The notes beneath the pieces were generated by a model that saw nothing but the letters and a program-made list of their open reading frames with translations, was not told where the DNA came from and did not search any database. A stretch of 64,000 nucleotides of DNA. It comes from Acidicapsa acidisoli (lineage in GTDB: Bacteria > Acidobacteriota > Terriglobia > Terriglobales > Acidobacteriaceae). How positions within the stretch are numbered: the first letter of the stretch is position 1; each line of letters begins with the position of its first letter. The stretch lies in the NCBI RefSeq assembly GCF_025685625.1, contig NZ_JAGSYI010000002.1, positions 1,488,001 through 1,552,000 of the forward strand, given 5' to 3'. Positions 35,612 through 44,933 of this stretch are shown here, piece after piece. The translations under genes were made by a program, and so were the position numbers.

Positions 35612-37045
35612 ATGCACGGTCCCTCACTACCCGCCGCTCCTCATTCCTCCTCGGTCACGCCGCGGCGTAGCCTCTACATCTGGGGCATCGCCCTGATTGC
35701 TGCATTGGGTGGTCTGCTCTTCGGCTATGACTGGGTCGTCATCGGAGGCGCCCGGCAGTTTTACGAGGTCTACTTCCACCTCACCTCCGCCTCTCTGATC
35801 GGATGGGCGAACAGTTGCGCCCTGGTCGGATGCCTGCTCGGTTCTCTTGCCGCAGGAACCCTCGCCGACCGCTATGGGCGTCGCCGCATTCTCTTCGCCG
35901 CAGCCGTACTCTTCGCTGTCTCCTCTGTACTGACTGGCTGGGCTTGGTCCTTTCACGCCTTCATCTTCTGGCGCATCCTCGGCGGCACCGCCATCGGTCT
36001 CAGCTCCAATGTCTCGCCCCTCTACATTGCCGAGATCAGCCCTGCAGCCCATCGCGGACGCCTGGTCAGCCTCAACCAGTTCGCCATCGTCGTTGGTATC
36101 CTTCTCGCTCAGATCGTCAATTGGCGCCTAGCCCGCCCAGTGCCCACTGGCCTGCCGGCCCACTTGCTGCTCCAGACCTGGAACGTGCAGTACGGATGGC
36201 GCTGGATGTTCACCGCAGTCGCCGCGCCTGCGGTCGTCTTCACCCTCGCTTCGCTTTTCATCCCAGAGAGCCCCCGCTGGCTCTGCGGCATCGGCCGCGC
36301 CCGCCAAGCCCATGCGATCCTCGAGCGCATTGGTGGCCCCGACTACGCCCGCGCCGAAATAGCCGGCATCGAATCCGCGCAGCGCTCCGACGCCGCGTTG
36401 CCACAATCTTCCTGGCGCGAGCTTCTTTTCCCCGCGTTTCGCAAAATCCTCCTCGTGGGCATCGCGCTCGCTGCGCTCCAGCAGTGGACCGGCATCAACA
36501 TCCTCTTCAACTACGCGGCCGAGGTCTATCGAAGCGCAGGCTACGGAGCCAACGACATATTCCTCAATATCGTCATCACCGGCACCATTAACCTTGTCTT
36601 CACTGTGCTCGCCATGGTCCTCGTCGACCGCCTTGGCCGCCGCCTCATGATGCTCGCCGGCTGCATTGGCATCGGAGTCTCCCATCTTTTCTGCGCCTGG
36701 GCCTACCACGCCCAATGGCGCGGCACAGCGGTCCTCCTGCTCACCCTGAGCGCGATTGCCTGCTATGCCCTCACCCTGGCGCCCGTCACCTGGGTCCTGA
36801 TCGCCGAGATATTTCCCCGCCGCATCCGCTCGCAAGGCGTCTCCACTGCCGTCAGTGCCCTGTGGATCGCCTCCTTCCTTCTCACCTATACTTTTCCCCT
36901 CCTGATGCAGCTTGAGGGCACAGCCGGCATCTTCCTCACTTACGGCGTCATCTGTCTGGTTGGCTTTGTTTTCGTCGCTGCCTTAGTTCCTGAGACCAAA
37001 GGACGCACCCTCGAGCAGATCGGCGCTGACGTCACCCAAGCCTGA
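35612..37045 (+). CDS. MFS sugar porter
   Basis: A 477-residue protein with about 12 membrane segments and the sugar-porter marks: GGLLFGYDWVVIGGA in the first segment, the DRYGRRR loop after helix 2, the PESPRWL motif in the centre, the DRLGRR loop after helix 8, and a PETKGRTLEQI end. These mark the sugar-transporter subfamily of MFS, usually proton symporters for hexoses or disaccharides. The start follows GGAG and lies 2 bp after the DUF5107 stop, so the two are one operon under the operators at 32120 and 32165. It probably brings galactose or a small galactoside through the inner membrane. Confidence 0.93.
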   Translation: MHGPSLPAAPHSSSVTPRRSLYIWGIALIAALGGLLFGYDWVVIGGARQFYEVYFHLTSASLIGWANSCALVGCLLGSLAAGTLADRYGRRRILFAAAVLFAVSSVLTGWAWSFHAFIFWRILGGTAIGLSSNVSPLYIAEISPAAHRGRLVSLNQFAIVVGILLAQIVNWRLARPVPTGLPAHLLLQTWNVQYGWRWMFTAVAAPAVVFTLASLFIPESPRWLCGIGRARQAHAILERIGGPDYARAEIAGIESAQRSDAALPQSSWRELLFPAFRKILLVGIALAALQQWTGINILFNYAAEVYRSAGYGANDIFLNIVITGTINLVFTVLAMVLVDRLGRRLMMLAGCIGIGVSHLFCAWAYHAQWRGTAVLLLTLSAIACYALTLAPVTWVLIAEIFPRRIRSQGVSTAVSALWIASFLLTYTFPLLMQLEGTAGIFLTYGVICLVGFVFVAALVPETKGRTLEQIGADVTQA

Positions 37046-37097
37046 GGGTCTGCTCCATCGTGCCGCCATCCTGTCATCACTATCGTCATTCGAGATA

Positions 37098-37111
37098 CGT
37101 GTACGTACACT
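37098..37111. promoter_or_regulatory. LacI-type operator upstream of the GH27 gene (distal)
   Basis: CGTGTACGTACACT, 13 of 14 bases identical to the ideal palindrome. It lies between the sugar porter and GH27 genes, 70 bp before a second site; the pair could support looping. Confidence 0.7.
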
Positions 37112-37158
37112 TTACTGTTATTTTCTATAGCGCACTCTATTCGCTATTAATTCCGATA

Positions 37159-37188
37159 TTGACAAATCGTGTTCGTACACGTTTATAT
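37159..37188 (+). promoter_or_regulatory. Promoter of the GH27 gene
   Basis: Perfect TTGACA at 37159-37164, then an 18-base spacer and an AT-rich -10 region (TTATAT at 37183-37188; overlapping TATATA is an alternative). An operator fills the spacer, so repressor and polymerase would compete directly. A leader of about 150 bases precedes the start codon. Confidence 0.6.
37168..37181. promoter_or_regulatory. LacI-type operator inside the GH27 promoter
   Basis: CGTGTTCGTACACG, one mismatch from the perfect palindrome. It lies wholly between the -35 and -10 boxes. Confidence 0.75.
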
Positions 37189-37345
37189 ATTTTGGCGCCG
37201 GATTTTGCTCCCCTCCGGCGCTGAGAATAGTTGGCCCTTCGGCTGCTGTTTTCACCTCGAACCTGCGCCGGTCTGGCGCGGTATCGTCGACGCTCCCCAA
37301 CAGCGAGCCCACCCCTCTGCGGACCCCGGCTCGCGAGGTCACGCC

Positions 37346-39732
37346 ATGCGAACCTTTCTTTCTGTCGCAACCGCCGGTCTCCTCCTTAGCTCCCTCCTCG
37401 CGCCCGCCAGCGCCCAGGTTAACGGCGTCGGCCACAAACCCTATCTTGGCTGGAGCACATTCAGCGAGCAGACGATTAACGGAAGCTTTCTTACCCAAGC
37501 CAATATCCAGACCCAGTCCGACGCCCTCAAGGCTTCCGGAATCGAGGAGCACGGCTTCCGCTACATCAACATCGACTCTGGATGGCAGGGCAGCTTCGAC
37601 GGCAATGGCAGGCCGATCCCCAACCCCACTACCTTTCCTGACATGAAATCCCTCGTCGACCACATCCACGCCAACGGCCAGAAAGCGGGCATCTACTGGA
37701 TCCCCGGCATCGAGCAGCCAGCTGTCGACGGCAACTATCCCATTCTCGGCACCGGCTACCACACCCAGGACATCGTGGTCATGCCACTCGCCCAGGGCAA
37801 CGCGTTCGCAGGACCGTTGCCCAATCCCTACCACGACAAAATCGACTTCACCAAACCCGGCGCGCAGGAATACATCAACTCCGTTGTCGATCTATTCGCT
37901 TCCTGGGGCATCGACTTCATCAAGCTCGACGCAGTGACACCCGGCTCTTATTCCAACAACCTCTCCATCGACAATCGCGCCGACGTACAAGCCTGGTCGC
38001 AGGCCATTGCCCAAAGCCGCCGTCCTATCTGGCTCACTGTCTCCTGGCAGCTTGATCAGGACTACCTTGACGTCTGGCAGCAATTCTCCAACGCTCGCCG
38101 CATCGACGACGACGTCGAGTGTGAAGGCGGCTGCGGAGGCTATCTCACCAACTGGCCCCGCATCGTCCTGCGCGAATACGATGACGTTGGCTGGGAAAAC
38201 GCCGCCGGCCCGACCCTCGGCTGGAACGACCTGGATACACTGGACGTAGGCAACGGAAGCGCCGACGGCCTCACCGACACCGAAAAACAGACCGCCATCA
38301 CCATCTGGGCCATGGCCAACGCGCCGCTCTACCTCGGCGGCGATCTCACCCAGCTCGATACCCTGCCAAGTCCGCCTTCACCAACGATGAGCTGCTCGCT
38401 GTCGATCAGTCCGGACATCCAGCGATCCAGAAAACCGGCGGCTTCCATCCCGTTTGGATTGCCGATGCCGGCGACGGCGACTACTACGTCGCTCTCTACA
38501 ACTTCACCGCCTTCCCCGACCGCGTGGATGTGCGCTGGAGCGATCTGGGCTTCAAAAACGCCATTGCCGTGCGCGACATCTGGAATCACACCGAACTGGG
38601 CGCATTTCCGGGCGAATTCAGCACCATGGTTCTCGGCCACGGCGCGCGCCTTCTCAAGGTCACTCCCTTCGGCGAAATCGAGCATCTACCAGCTGGCGTC
38701 TCCTATGAGGCAGAGGCAGCTACGCTCACCGGCTCTGCAGCACCCGCTCCCTGCCCCGCCTGCTCCGGAGGCGTCAAAGTCGGCAATATCGGCGGCGCCA
38801 GCCAGGTCATCTTCAACAATGTTTCCGTGCGCAAGAGCGGCATTTACCGCATGCAGATTGATGCCATGACACAGGGCCCGCGTACCCTTGAGTACTCAGT
38901 CAATGGCGCCGCGGCTGAATCCCTCAACATGGGTGGCGGGAGCTACCTGCTGCCGCAAAGCTCCACAGTCCCCGTCGCGCTCAACTCCGGCAACAACACC
39001 ATCACGTTTCTGAATCCCTCCGGCTACGGCGCCGACCTCGACCGCATTGTCATCTCCGGCGACGGCAAGGAACCCGCGCCCACCTTCACCACCTACGAGG
39101 CCGAAGGCGCGCAGCTCGCCGGCACCGCAGGCTTCAATTACAGCACCCGCGCCTCCGGAGGCGCCTATGTCGGCAGCTTCGGCGCCGGCTCCGCCAACAC
39201 CATTAGCTTTAACAACGTCACCGCTGCAGCCACCGGTACGTATCAACTCGAAATTGACTATGTTACCGATGGCCCACGCACCGTCTATGTATCCATCAAC
39301 GGCGCGACACCGCTGCAGCTCACCTTCAACGGCAACAACTGGTACGACCCTGTGCCTTACGTTTTGCCCGTGCAACTGCTCGCCGGCACCAATACCATCG
39401 TCTTCTCCAACCCCAATCCCACCGGCTACGCTCCCGGCATCGACGTCATCATCGTCTCCGCCGGAGCCGACACCGCTCCGCAAATCGCTTCTGATTCCGC
39501 ACGCTGCCGCCGCACCGCAACACTATCGGATACGACGCCCGGAGCCATCCTCTACTACACCACCGACGGAACCACGCCCACGCAGAACTCCACCGTCTAC
39601 ACCAGCCCCATCCTTGTACCGAAAGGCGCCACTCTGCGCGCTATCGCCCTCGCTCCCGCCTACCCGCCGAGCGGCGTGGCTGTAGCCGCCTTCCCGTCCA
39701 CCGACGATGACACTTCCGGTACGTGCGAATAG
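37346..39732 (+). pseudogene. Secreted GH27 alpha-galactosidase with C-terminal carbohydrate-binding domains, one frameshift
   Basis: Translation starts at the ATG at 37346 with a signal peptide (FLSVATAGLLLSSLLAPASA). The GH27 barrel is clear: PYLGWSTFSEQTINGSFLTQ, FRYINIDSGWQ, the nucleophile Asp in FIKLDAV (D195) and the acid/base Asp in RRIDDDVE (about 253-255). Near 38364 one base seems missing: the frame changes, and the next frame continues the family sequence (AKSAFTNDELLAVDQSGHPA, then VWIADAGDGDYYVALYNFTA). Restoring the base gives one protein of 795 residues. Its tail has the GH27 beta-sandwich, two CBM35/CBM6-like domains (each with a YEAE start) and a chitobiase-type C-terminal domain (TPGAILYYTTDGTTPTQNST). 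As read, the product stops early, after the barrel. A sequencing error is a real alternative. Confidence 0.85.
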
Positions 39733-39751
39733 CACCCGCCGCATGATCGCA

Positions 39752-39790
39752 AACAGCAAGGTCGGCCCATCCGAGGCCGTCCTTGCTGTT
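39752..39790. terminator. Strong hairpin after the GH27 gene
   Basis: A 16-bp stem (39752-39767 with 39775-39790) with a single T:T mismatch and a 7-nt loop, 19 bp after the GH27 stop. The T-tract is short, so it may be a factor-assisted or a bidirectional terminator between GH27 and the genes coming from the right. Confidence 0.6.
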
Positions 39791-39908
39791 CCAGTCTGGA
39801 AGTTACCACCGGTCTGGACCATCTCGGGGCGCAGTTCGCGGACTGCGTGGAATTTCCCCTTCCTAGGCAAATCCCAGGCAAATTTTGCTCAAAACGCACC
39901 ACCTCTAT

Positions 39909-40175
39909 TTAAGCGGGTTCGTCATACACACCGATCTCAGCAATATGAGGCCTCTCCTTGGGCTTTCCAACAGTAGACGGACCCTCTGCGATGAGACGCA
40001 CGGAGTACGATGAATTGTCGTTGACGCTGGGTTTCGCCATCTGCCAGAGGAACCCAATTCTCGCCAATCCAGTGTTGAAAATGGCAGCCGCGGACGTGAC
40101 TTTGCGGATAGTCATCCCCATCTGCCGACGGGTTCCACGAGCGAGACGACATTGAAGCTCTCCCGCCTTCTTAGA
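39909..40175 (-). pseudogene. C-terminal remnant of a GH29-like alpha-L-fucosidase, two frameshifts
   Basis: On the minus strand three frames join into one family-like sequence. First comes ESFNVVSLVEPVGRW (near 40165-40110). Then, in the next frame, DDYPQSHVRGCHFQHWIGEN and WVPLADGE follow. Last, in a third frame, SSYSVRLIAEGPSTVGKPKE and RPHIAEIGVYDEPA run to a stop at 39909. This is the pattern of the C-terminal beta-domain of GH29 fucosidases (FNVVxLxEP; fqxWdGxxW; vRLxi; PxIAEigvY). The catalytic domain is gone. The remnant abuts the ADOP gene, whose stop is at 40253. The family call comes from remembered motifs. Confidence 0.5.
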
Positions 40176-40252
40176 TTTACTTCTAACCAGCCCGAGGTTT
40201 ACCCCTCATCCAAATACCACTCGAATGGCTTGCGAGCATATCTGCGGCACAA

Positions 40253-42688
40253 TCACTCGCAGCGCAGTGCGACCATGGGGTCGACGGCGAGGGCTCTGCG
40301 CGCGGGAAGCATGCAGGCGAGTGCAGCCACCAGAATGAGCAGCCCGGACGCGGCCAAAACCAAGATCGGATCGCGCGTTCCACTCTCGATCCAGCGGGCA
40401 ATTAGACGATCCAGACTGAAGCTAAGTGCAAGACCGATGACTATTCCCAAGCCCACGCTGGTTCCGGCCGAGAATGCGACCAGGTACAGCACGTCGCGGC
40501 GCCGTGCTCCGAGGGCGACGCGAACGCCGAGCTCACTGGTGCGCTGCAGGACCGTGTAGGAAACTACGCTGTACAGGCCCACCGCAGCCAGAGTCAGCGC
40601 CAGAATGGAGAACGAGCCAAAGAGCATGGAGATGAGACGCGCCCTCGCATACTCCGGCTCACGCTGAATCCAGCCTTCGAGGTCCCGCACATCGCTGAAA
40701 ATCTGCTGATCCGGATCAAGCGAGGCGATCTGCTGGCGGACGCTGTGCAGCATGGCAAGAGGCTCGCCCTGGGTGCGCACCAGGACCTGGGTAAATGGCA
40801 ATGTCATCAGTGTGTAGGGTGCGTAGACCGCGGGCGCCGTGGGTTTCTCCAGCCCGTCATCCAGCGAATCGGCGACAACTCCAATGATCGGCAGCCATCC
40901 GTCGCTTCCGGTTGCGGTCAACCGGCTGGGAGGAGTGTTTGTGATTTGCGATATACGGACCGAATGCCCGATCGCATCTCCGCCTGAGAGATAGTGGCGG
41001 ACGAATGCCTGATTCACAAGGACCAATGTGGCTCCGCGCACGATCTCGCTTTGCGCCCAGGAGCGCCCACTAAGCAGCGGAATCTGCAGCGTTGTGAAGT
41101 ATTCAGGGCTGACGAATTCTACGTGCGCCTCTTGCATCTGGGAGGCCGCTTTTCCCAGGATTTCGACAGGAAGGAGCCAACCGCTATCCGGCGGAGTGGC
41201 ATTGGTCGATATTCCGGCCCCAACCACGCCGGGCATTTCTGCGACTTTCTCACGAAGCTGCTCAAAAAAATGGGTGCGGTCGGCCCATGTAGTGTGCACA
41301 TTTTCGCGCAGCGGAATGATGACCGACATCACGTGCTTCGGCTCATACCCCAGCGGCACGATATTCATGCGAATGAATGCCTGAATGGCAGCGCCTGCCG
41401 CCGTCATAAGCAACAGAGTCAGCGCGATTTGTCCTGCAATCAGGGCTGCGTGCAGGCGTCTGCCTTTCACGCTGCCCGTCAGCCGCCGTGTCCCGGCCTG
41501 CATCACCTCGCTGATTTCCGGCCGCGCCAACTGCAAGGCAGGAAAGAGGCCAAAGACGATTCCGCTCAGCAATGCCAGGCCTACGCTGAAAAACAGGACG
41601 GCGAAATTGATGTGGAAGTCAGCTTCATATGGGTAGGAGTGGTCCGGCAGGCGAGGGATGATAAATCCAATGGATTGGTAAGCGACAAAGATGCCCAGCC
41701 CCGCTCCTGTTACGGACAAGAGCAGAGATTCGGTGAGGAGTTGGCGTATGATGCGAAACCCGCTGGCTCCTACCGCCGAGCGGATCGCAAATTCGTGTTG
41801 GCGCGCCGCGCCCCGTGCCAGGAGCAGAATCGAGACGTTTCCGCAGCCGATGGCGAGCAGCAGCGCGACGGCCCCAAAGAGCAGGATCATCGTCTTCTTC
41901 AGGTCTCGGGTGTATGTCTCCGCGAGACCGCGCACGCTGATTTTGAATTGCTTGGGGAAGACATTCGGTGTCTGGTGGTCGAACTGCTGGTAGAGCGGCC
42001 GGAATTCGCCCTCCGCGGCGGCCATGCCGATGCCTGACCTCAACTTGATCTTGGTTCCATACCGATGGGTCTGATCGGATTCCAGCTTCAAGGGAAGATA
42101 GAGATCGCCGTCCATCCAAGTGAAGCGCGGCGGCATCACTCCTAGAATCGCATAGGTCTTGTGCGCGAGTTGGATAGTCTTTCCGACGACGGCAGGATCG
42201 CCGCGATAGTGCCGTTGCCAGAACTTGTAACTCAGCACTGCCACGGACTGAGGATCCTGTGCGTCAGGGGCGTCGGATGAGAAAATGTACCGGCCCAACA
42301 GGGGCGTCAGGCCGAGGAACTGGAAAGCGGTCCCGGACACCATGATCGCGTTGACGTCTTCGGGCACATCACCGCCGGTGACCGTCTGGCTCGTAAAGTC
42401 GAAGGCAGCTATGTCCTCGATGGCATGTGTCTGCCGAAGCTGACGAATCTGCGGACCAGTCAGCCCCCAGGTTCTATCATGGCCAGCGTTGTCCGTCATC
42501 CAGACGTCGCAGATCCGATCGATTCCCGCGTAAGGCCAGGGGTGAAGCACCGCGTCATAAAGGATGCTATAGACGGCGACGGTGGCGCCTATTCCGAGCG
42601 TGAGTGACAGGACCGCGGTGAGGGAGAATCCCGGGTTGCGAAAAATTTGCCTGAGGGCAAAGCGGAGATCCTGCAGCAGTATTGGCAT
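40253..42688 (-). CDS. ADOP-type ABC transporter permease (MacB/FtsX family)
   Basis: The 811-residue protein begins with the ADOP opening: LLQDLRFALRQIFRNPGFSL and TAVLSLTLGIGATVAVYSIL. It has a MacB_PCD periplasmic domain, then two FtsX blocks of three membrane spans each: one near 270-400 (ILLFGAVALLLAIGCGNVSI; ARGAARQHEFAIRSAVGASG) and one at the C-terminus (ILALTLAAVGLYSVVSYTVL; LGVRVALGARRRDVLYLVAF). The duplicated permease without a linked ATPase gene is characteristic of Acidobacteria. The substrate is unknown; related proteins export peptides, lipids or macrolides. It stands alone, convergent with the GH27 gene. Confidence 0.93.
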   Translation of the reverse strand: MPILLQDLRFALRQIFRNPGFSLTAVLSLTLGIGATVAVYSILYDAVLHPWPYAGIDRICDVWMTDNAGHDRTWGLTGPQIRQLRQTHAIEDIAAFDFTSQTVTGGDVPEDVNAIMVSGTAFQFLGLTPLLGRYIFSSDAPDAQDPQSVAVLSYKFWQRHYRGDPAVVGKTIQLAHKTYAILGVMPPRFTWMDGDLYLPLKLESDQTHRYGTKIKLRSGIGMAAAEGEFRPLYQQFDHQTPNVFPKQFKISVRGLAETYTRDLKKTMILLFGAVALLLAIGCGNVSILLLARGAARQHEFAIRSAVGASGFRIIRQLLTESLLLSVTGAGLGIFVAYQSIGFIIPRLPDHSYPYEADFHINFAVLFFSVGLALLSGIVFGLFPALQLARPEISEVMQAGTRRLTGSVKGRRLHAALIAGQIALTLLLMTAAGAAIQAFIRMNIVPLGYEPKHVMSVIIPLRENVHTTWADRTHFFEQLREKVAEMPGVVGAGISTNATPPDSGWLLPVEILGKAASQMQEAHVEFVSPEYFTTLQIPLLSGRSWAQSEIVRGATLVLVNQAFVRHYLSGGDAIGHSVRISQITNTPPSRLTATGSDGWLPIIGVVADSLDDGLEKPTAPAVYAPYTLMTLPFTQVLVRTQGEPLAMLHSVRQQIASLDPDQQIFSDVRDLEGWIQREPEYARARLISMLFGSFSILALTLAAVGLYSVVSYTVLQRTSELGVRVALGARRRDVLYLVAFSAGTSVGLGIVIGLALSFSLDRLIARWIESGTRDPILVLAASGLLILVAALACMLPARRALAVDPMVALRCE

Positions 42689-43063
42689 CGAAGCCTCCTG
42701 CGCGAAAAGGACACGAAAGCTACCGGTCTATTGGATCGTGAGCACTTGGACTGCCACTTCTTTGACCGCTAACTATTCTGCGCCTGAAGATCCGCACATG
42801 TGCAAGTGTTCGCAGAGAGCACCGGACCGCTACCAAGAGATACCATACTTTCAATAAGTTGAGTTTTCCTGTCTGGCCGGGGAGAAGGAACTTTCGAGGC
42901 CGATCTTTCGACTTACGTCTGATCGCTTTCGCATGCAGAGTATCCGATTCCGGACGAGACTGTCCATAAACGAACAAATCTGTTGAGCCATTGACCGTCT
43001 TCCATTTGGCGGCCAATCCTCTGATTCGCTCCTGCACCTTCCCGGAGGAAAGCTGCAAAGATC
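42689..43063. other. Intergenic stretch between the divergent ADOP and GNAT genes
   Basis: These 375 bp should hold the promoters of both neighbours. Open frames exist on both strands but show no recognisable product or ribosome site. I see no repeats or clear operators. Confidence 0.4.
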
Positions 43064-43651
43064 GTGTGCGGAGTTGGGTGCAGGCACATTCGCGTGTTAA
43101 TCTCCGGCGTGATTCCGACGCTGACAACGGAACGTCTGATTTTGCGGCAATGGCGCGACTCGGATCGCGAGCCGTTCCGCCGAATAAATGCGGACGCAGC
43201 GGTGATGGAATTTATGCCCAGACGGCTGACCGCAGAGGAATCCGATATGCTGGCAGACCGCATTCAGAGGCGGCTGGCGGAGCGTGGCTTCGGTCTTTTC
43301 GCAGCCGAACTTCGCGAGACGGGCAGTTTTATCGGCTTCATCGGGCTTTCGGCTCCAGCGTTCGAGGCTCACTTCACTCCATGTGTTGAGATCGGCTGGC
43401 GATTAGCGCGCGAGTTCTGGGGATCGGGATACGCGACCGAGGCTGCGTACGCAGTGCTCCGATTGGCCTTCCTGTCGCTAGAATTGCCAGAAGTTGTGTC
43501 CTTCACAGCAGCTTTGAACGTGCGCTCGCAAAGGGTGATGGAGCGGCTGGGAATGGTACGAAACACAAAGGATGATTTCGATCACCCGCTCCTTTCAGCG
43601 GGTGATCCGCTGCGTCCGCATGTGCTTTATCGTTTGGCGTGGGTAGACTGA
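43064..43651 (+). CDS. GNAT-family acetyltransferase (RimJ/RimL-like)
   Basis: The 195-residue frame starts at a GTG at 43064 (GGAGG lies about 15 bases upstream); the family homology begins only at about residue 17 (PTLTTERLILRQWRDSDREP), so a second GTG at 43109 is an alternative start. The body fits the RimJ/RimL class: GFGLFAAELRETGSFIGFIG, then EIGWRLAREFWGSGYATEAA with the acetyl-CoA loop, and TAALNVRSQRVMERLGMVRN near the end. Such enzymes transfer acetyl from acetyl-CoA to protein N-termini, antibiotics or small molecules. The substrate cannot be told. It stands alone. Confidence 0.9.
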   Translation: MCGVGCRHIRVLISGVIPTLTTERLILRQWRDSDREPFRRINADAAVMEFMPRRLTAEESDMLADRIQRRLAERGFGLFAAELRETGSFIGFIGLSAPAFEAHFTPCVEIGWRLAREFWGSGYATEAAYAVLRLAFLSLELPEVVSFTAALNVRSQRVMERLGMVRNTKDDFDHPLLSAGDPLRPHVLYRLAWVD

Positions 43652-43899
43652 TTGCCGGATGGAAAGGCTGTATCCGAGCGGGGCTGAAGTGCTGGCTACA
43701 AGGATTGTGTTCGCCCCAAATGCCTGCTAAGTCGCCTTTAAGGCAACTTTCATTCTCGGTTGACAAAAACGGGCCAACCCATAATTTCAGCCCTTCATCG
43801 ACCTGGAAACGTGCTCAGTCGATTTCTCTCCAACTGAGAAGAAATAATTGGCAGTATCCGGAGTTCCGACGAGATGTTCGGAGTTCCGGTGACGCTCAC

Positions 43900-44811
43900 T
43901 TACGCCTCCAGCCACTGCAACCGTCGGGGTTTCCAACCTAGAACCCGCTTCGCCTTCGCATTCGAGGCCCCGCTAAGCTTCGTCGCGTAATACACCACAT
44001 CTTCCCCTGCGATTGCGGTCACTTCTGTCTCGCTCCTATGCGGCGGCTTCGGAGCACCCACAAACTTCGCAAACGCAGGCAGCCATACGGCCTGCGGCGA
44101 AGGGTCATCATCTACAAGGTTGTATACTCCCGGCTCGGCCGTCAGCGCCGCGACCGTTGCAACCGCCGCATCGTTGATATGCACAAACGACGAAACGCCC
44201 TCGCCTCTACCCACTACCGGATTCTGTTGCCGCATGACCATGTTCGCCGCCGCCTCGCCGGGGTAGTACCACGTCTTCGGGCCATAGAAGAATCCATACC
44301 GCAGAGCCACACCCTCAATTGCACTAGAACTGAAAAGCCGTGTTTCCAATTCCGTATATGTCCGCGCACTCGCCGCCACACTGGGACTTGCATTTATATC
44401 CAATGGAGACGACTCGTCCGCCAGTGTCCCCTCCGCCGCCTTCAAAAAGAATCCGCTCGACTGCTGTAGATACCGCCGCGCACCACTTGCGATAGCCGCT
44501 CGAAACAAATTTCCTCCTCCCTCAATCCTTAGCCTCCTGTCGCCCGCTGCATACTTCGGCATATCACTCTGTTCCTTTGGCAGCGACGTCAATTCATCGA
44601 TTACTACTTCCGCCTTTGCCTGCCGCAGCGCCGCCTCCACCTCCGCTCCATGAAACGCGTCCACAATAAGTGCCTCGGCTCCCTGGCTCTCCAAAATCTT
44701 CGTCCGCGCCTCGCTCGTTGTCATTCCTACTACGGAGTGTCCATTCTTCAACAACTCCGCAATTAACGGTTCGCCGATCGCTCCGCTTGCACCCGCAACG
44801 AATACACGCAT
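43900..44811 (-). CDS. NAD(P)-dependent epimerase/dehydratase-like protein (extended SDR)
   Basis: The 303-residue protein starts MRVFVAGASGAIGEPLIAEL, with the dinucleotide motif GASGAIG at 7-13. Further Rossmann elements are GHSVVGMTTSEARTKILESQ and VVIDELTSLPKEQ. The catalytic Tyr is not obvious: the region with SSGFFLKAAEG and ARTYTELE lacks a clear YxxxK. A FVHINDAAVATVAAL segment and the final KAKRVLGWKPR match the nucleoside-sugar epimerase group. The real activity may be reductase-like or regulatory. It is a single gene. Confidence 0.88.
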   Translation of the reverse strand: MRVFVAGASGAIGEPLIAELLKNGHSVVGMTTSEARTKILESQGAEALIVDAFHGAEVEAALRQAKAEVVIDELTSLPKEQSDMPKYAAGDRRLRIEGGGNLFRAAIASGARRYLQQSSGFFLKAAEGTLADESSPLDINASPSVAASARTYTELETRLFSSSAIEGVALRYGFFYGPKTWYYPGEAAANMVMRQQNPVVGRGEGVSSFVHINDAAVATVAALTAEPGVYNLVDDDPSPQAVWLPAFAKFVGAPKPPHRSETEVTAIAGEDVVYYATKLSGASNAKAKRVLGWKPRRLQWLEA

Positions 44812-44933
44812 CGCCCTCTCCTCTCAACCCCATCGCCCAACGATCAAAGGTTGGTATGAACATGATATGAGCATAAGCAACACACCAAGTTAGCCCGCAA
44901 CGCGGAATAACCGATCTATAGAATTCCCTGACG

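Noticed and set aside
34374-35627. A 417-codon open frame on the minus strand.
   Set aside because: It is antisense to the DUF5107-TPR gene, which has clear domain patterns; the long frame results from GC-rich third positions.
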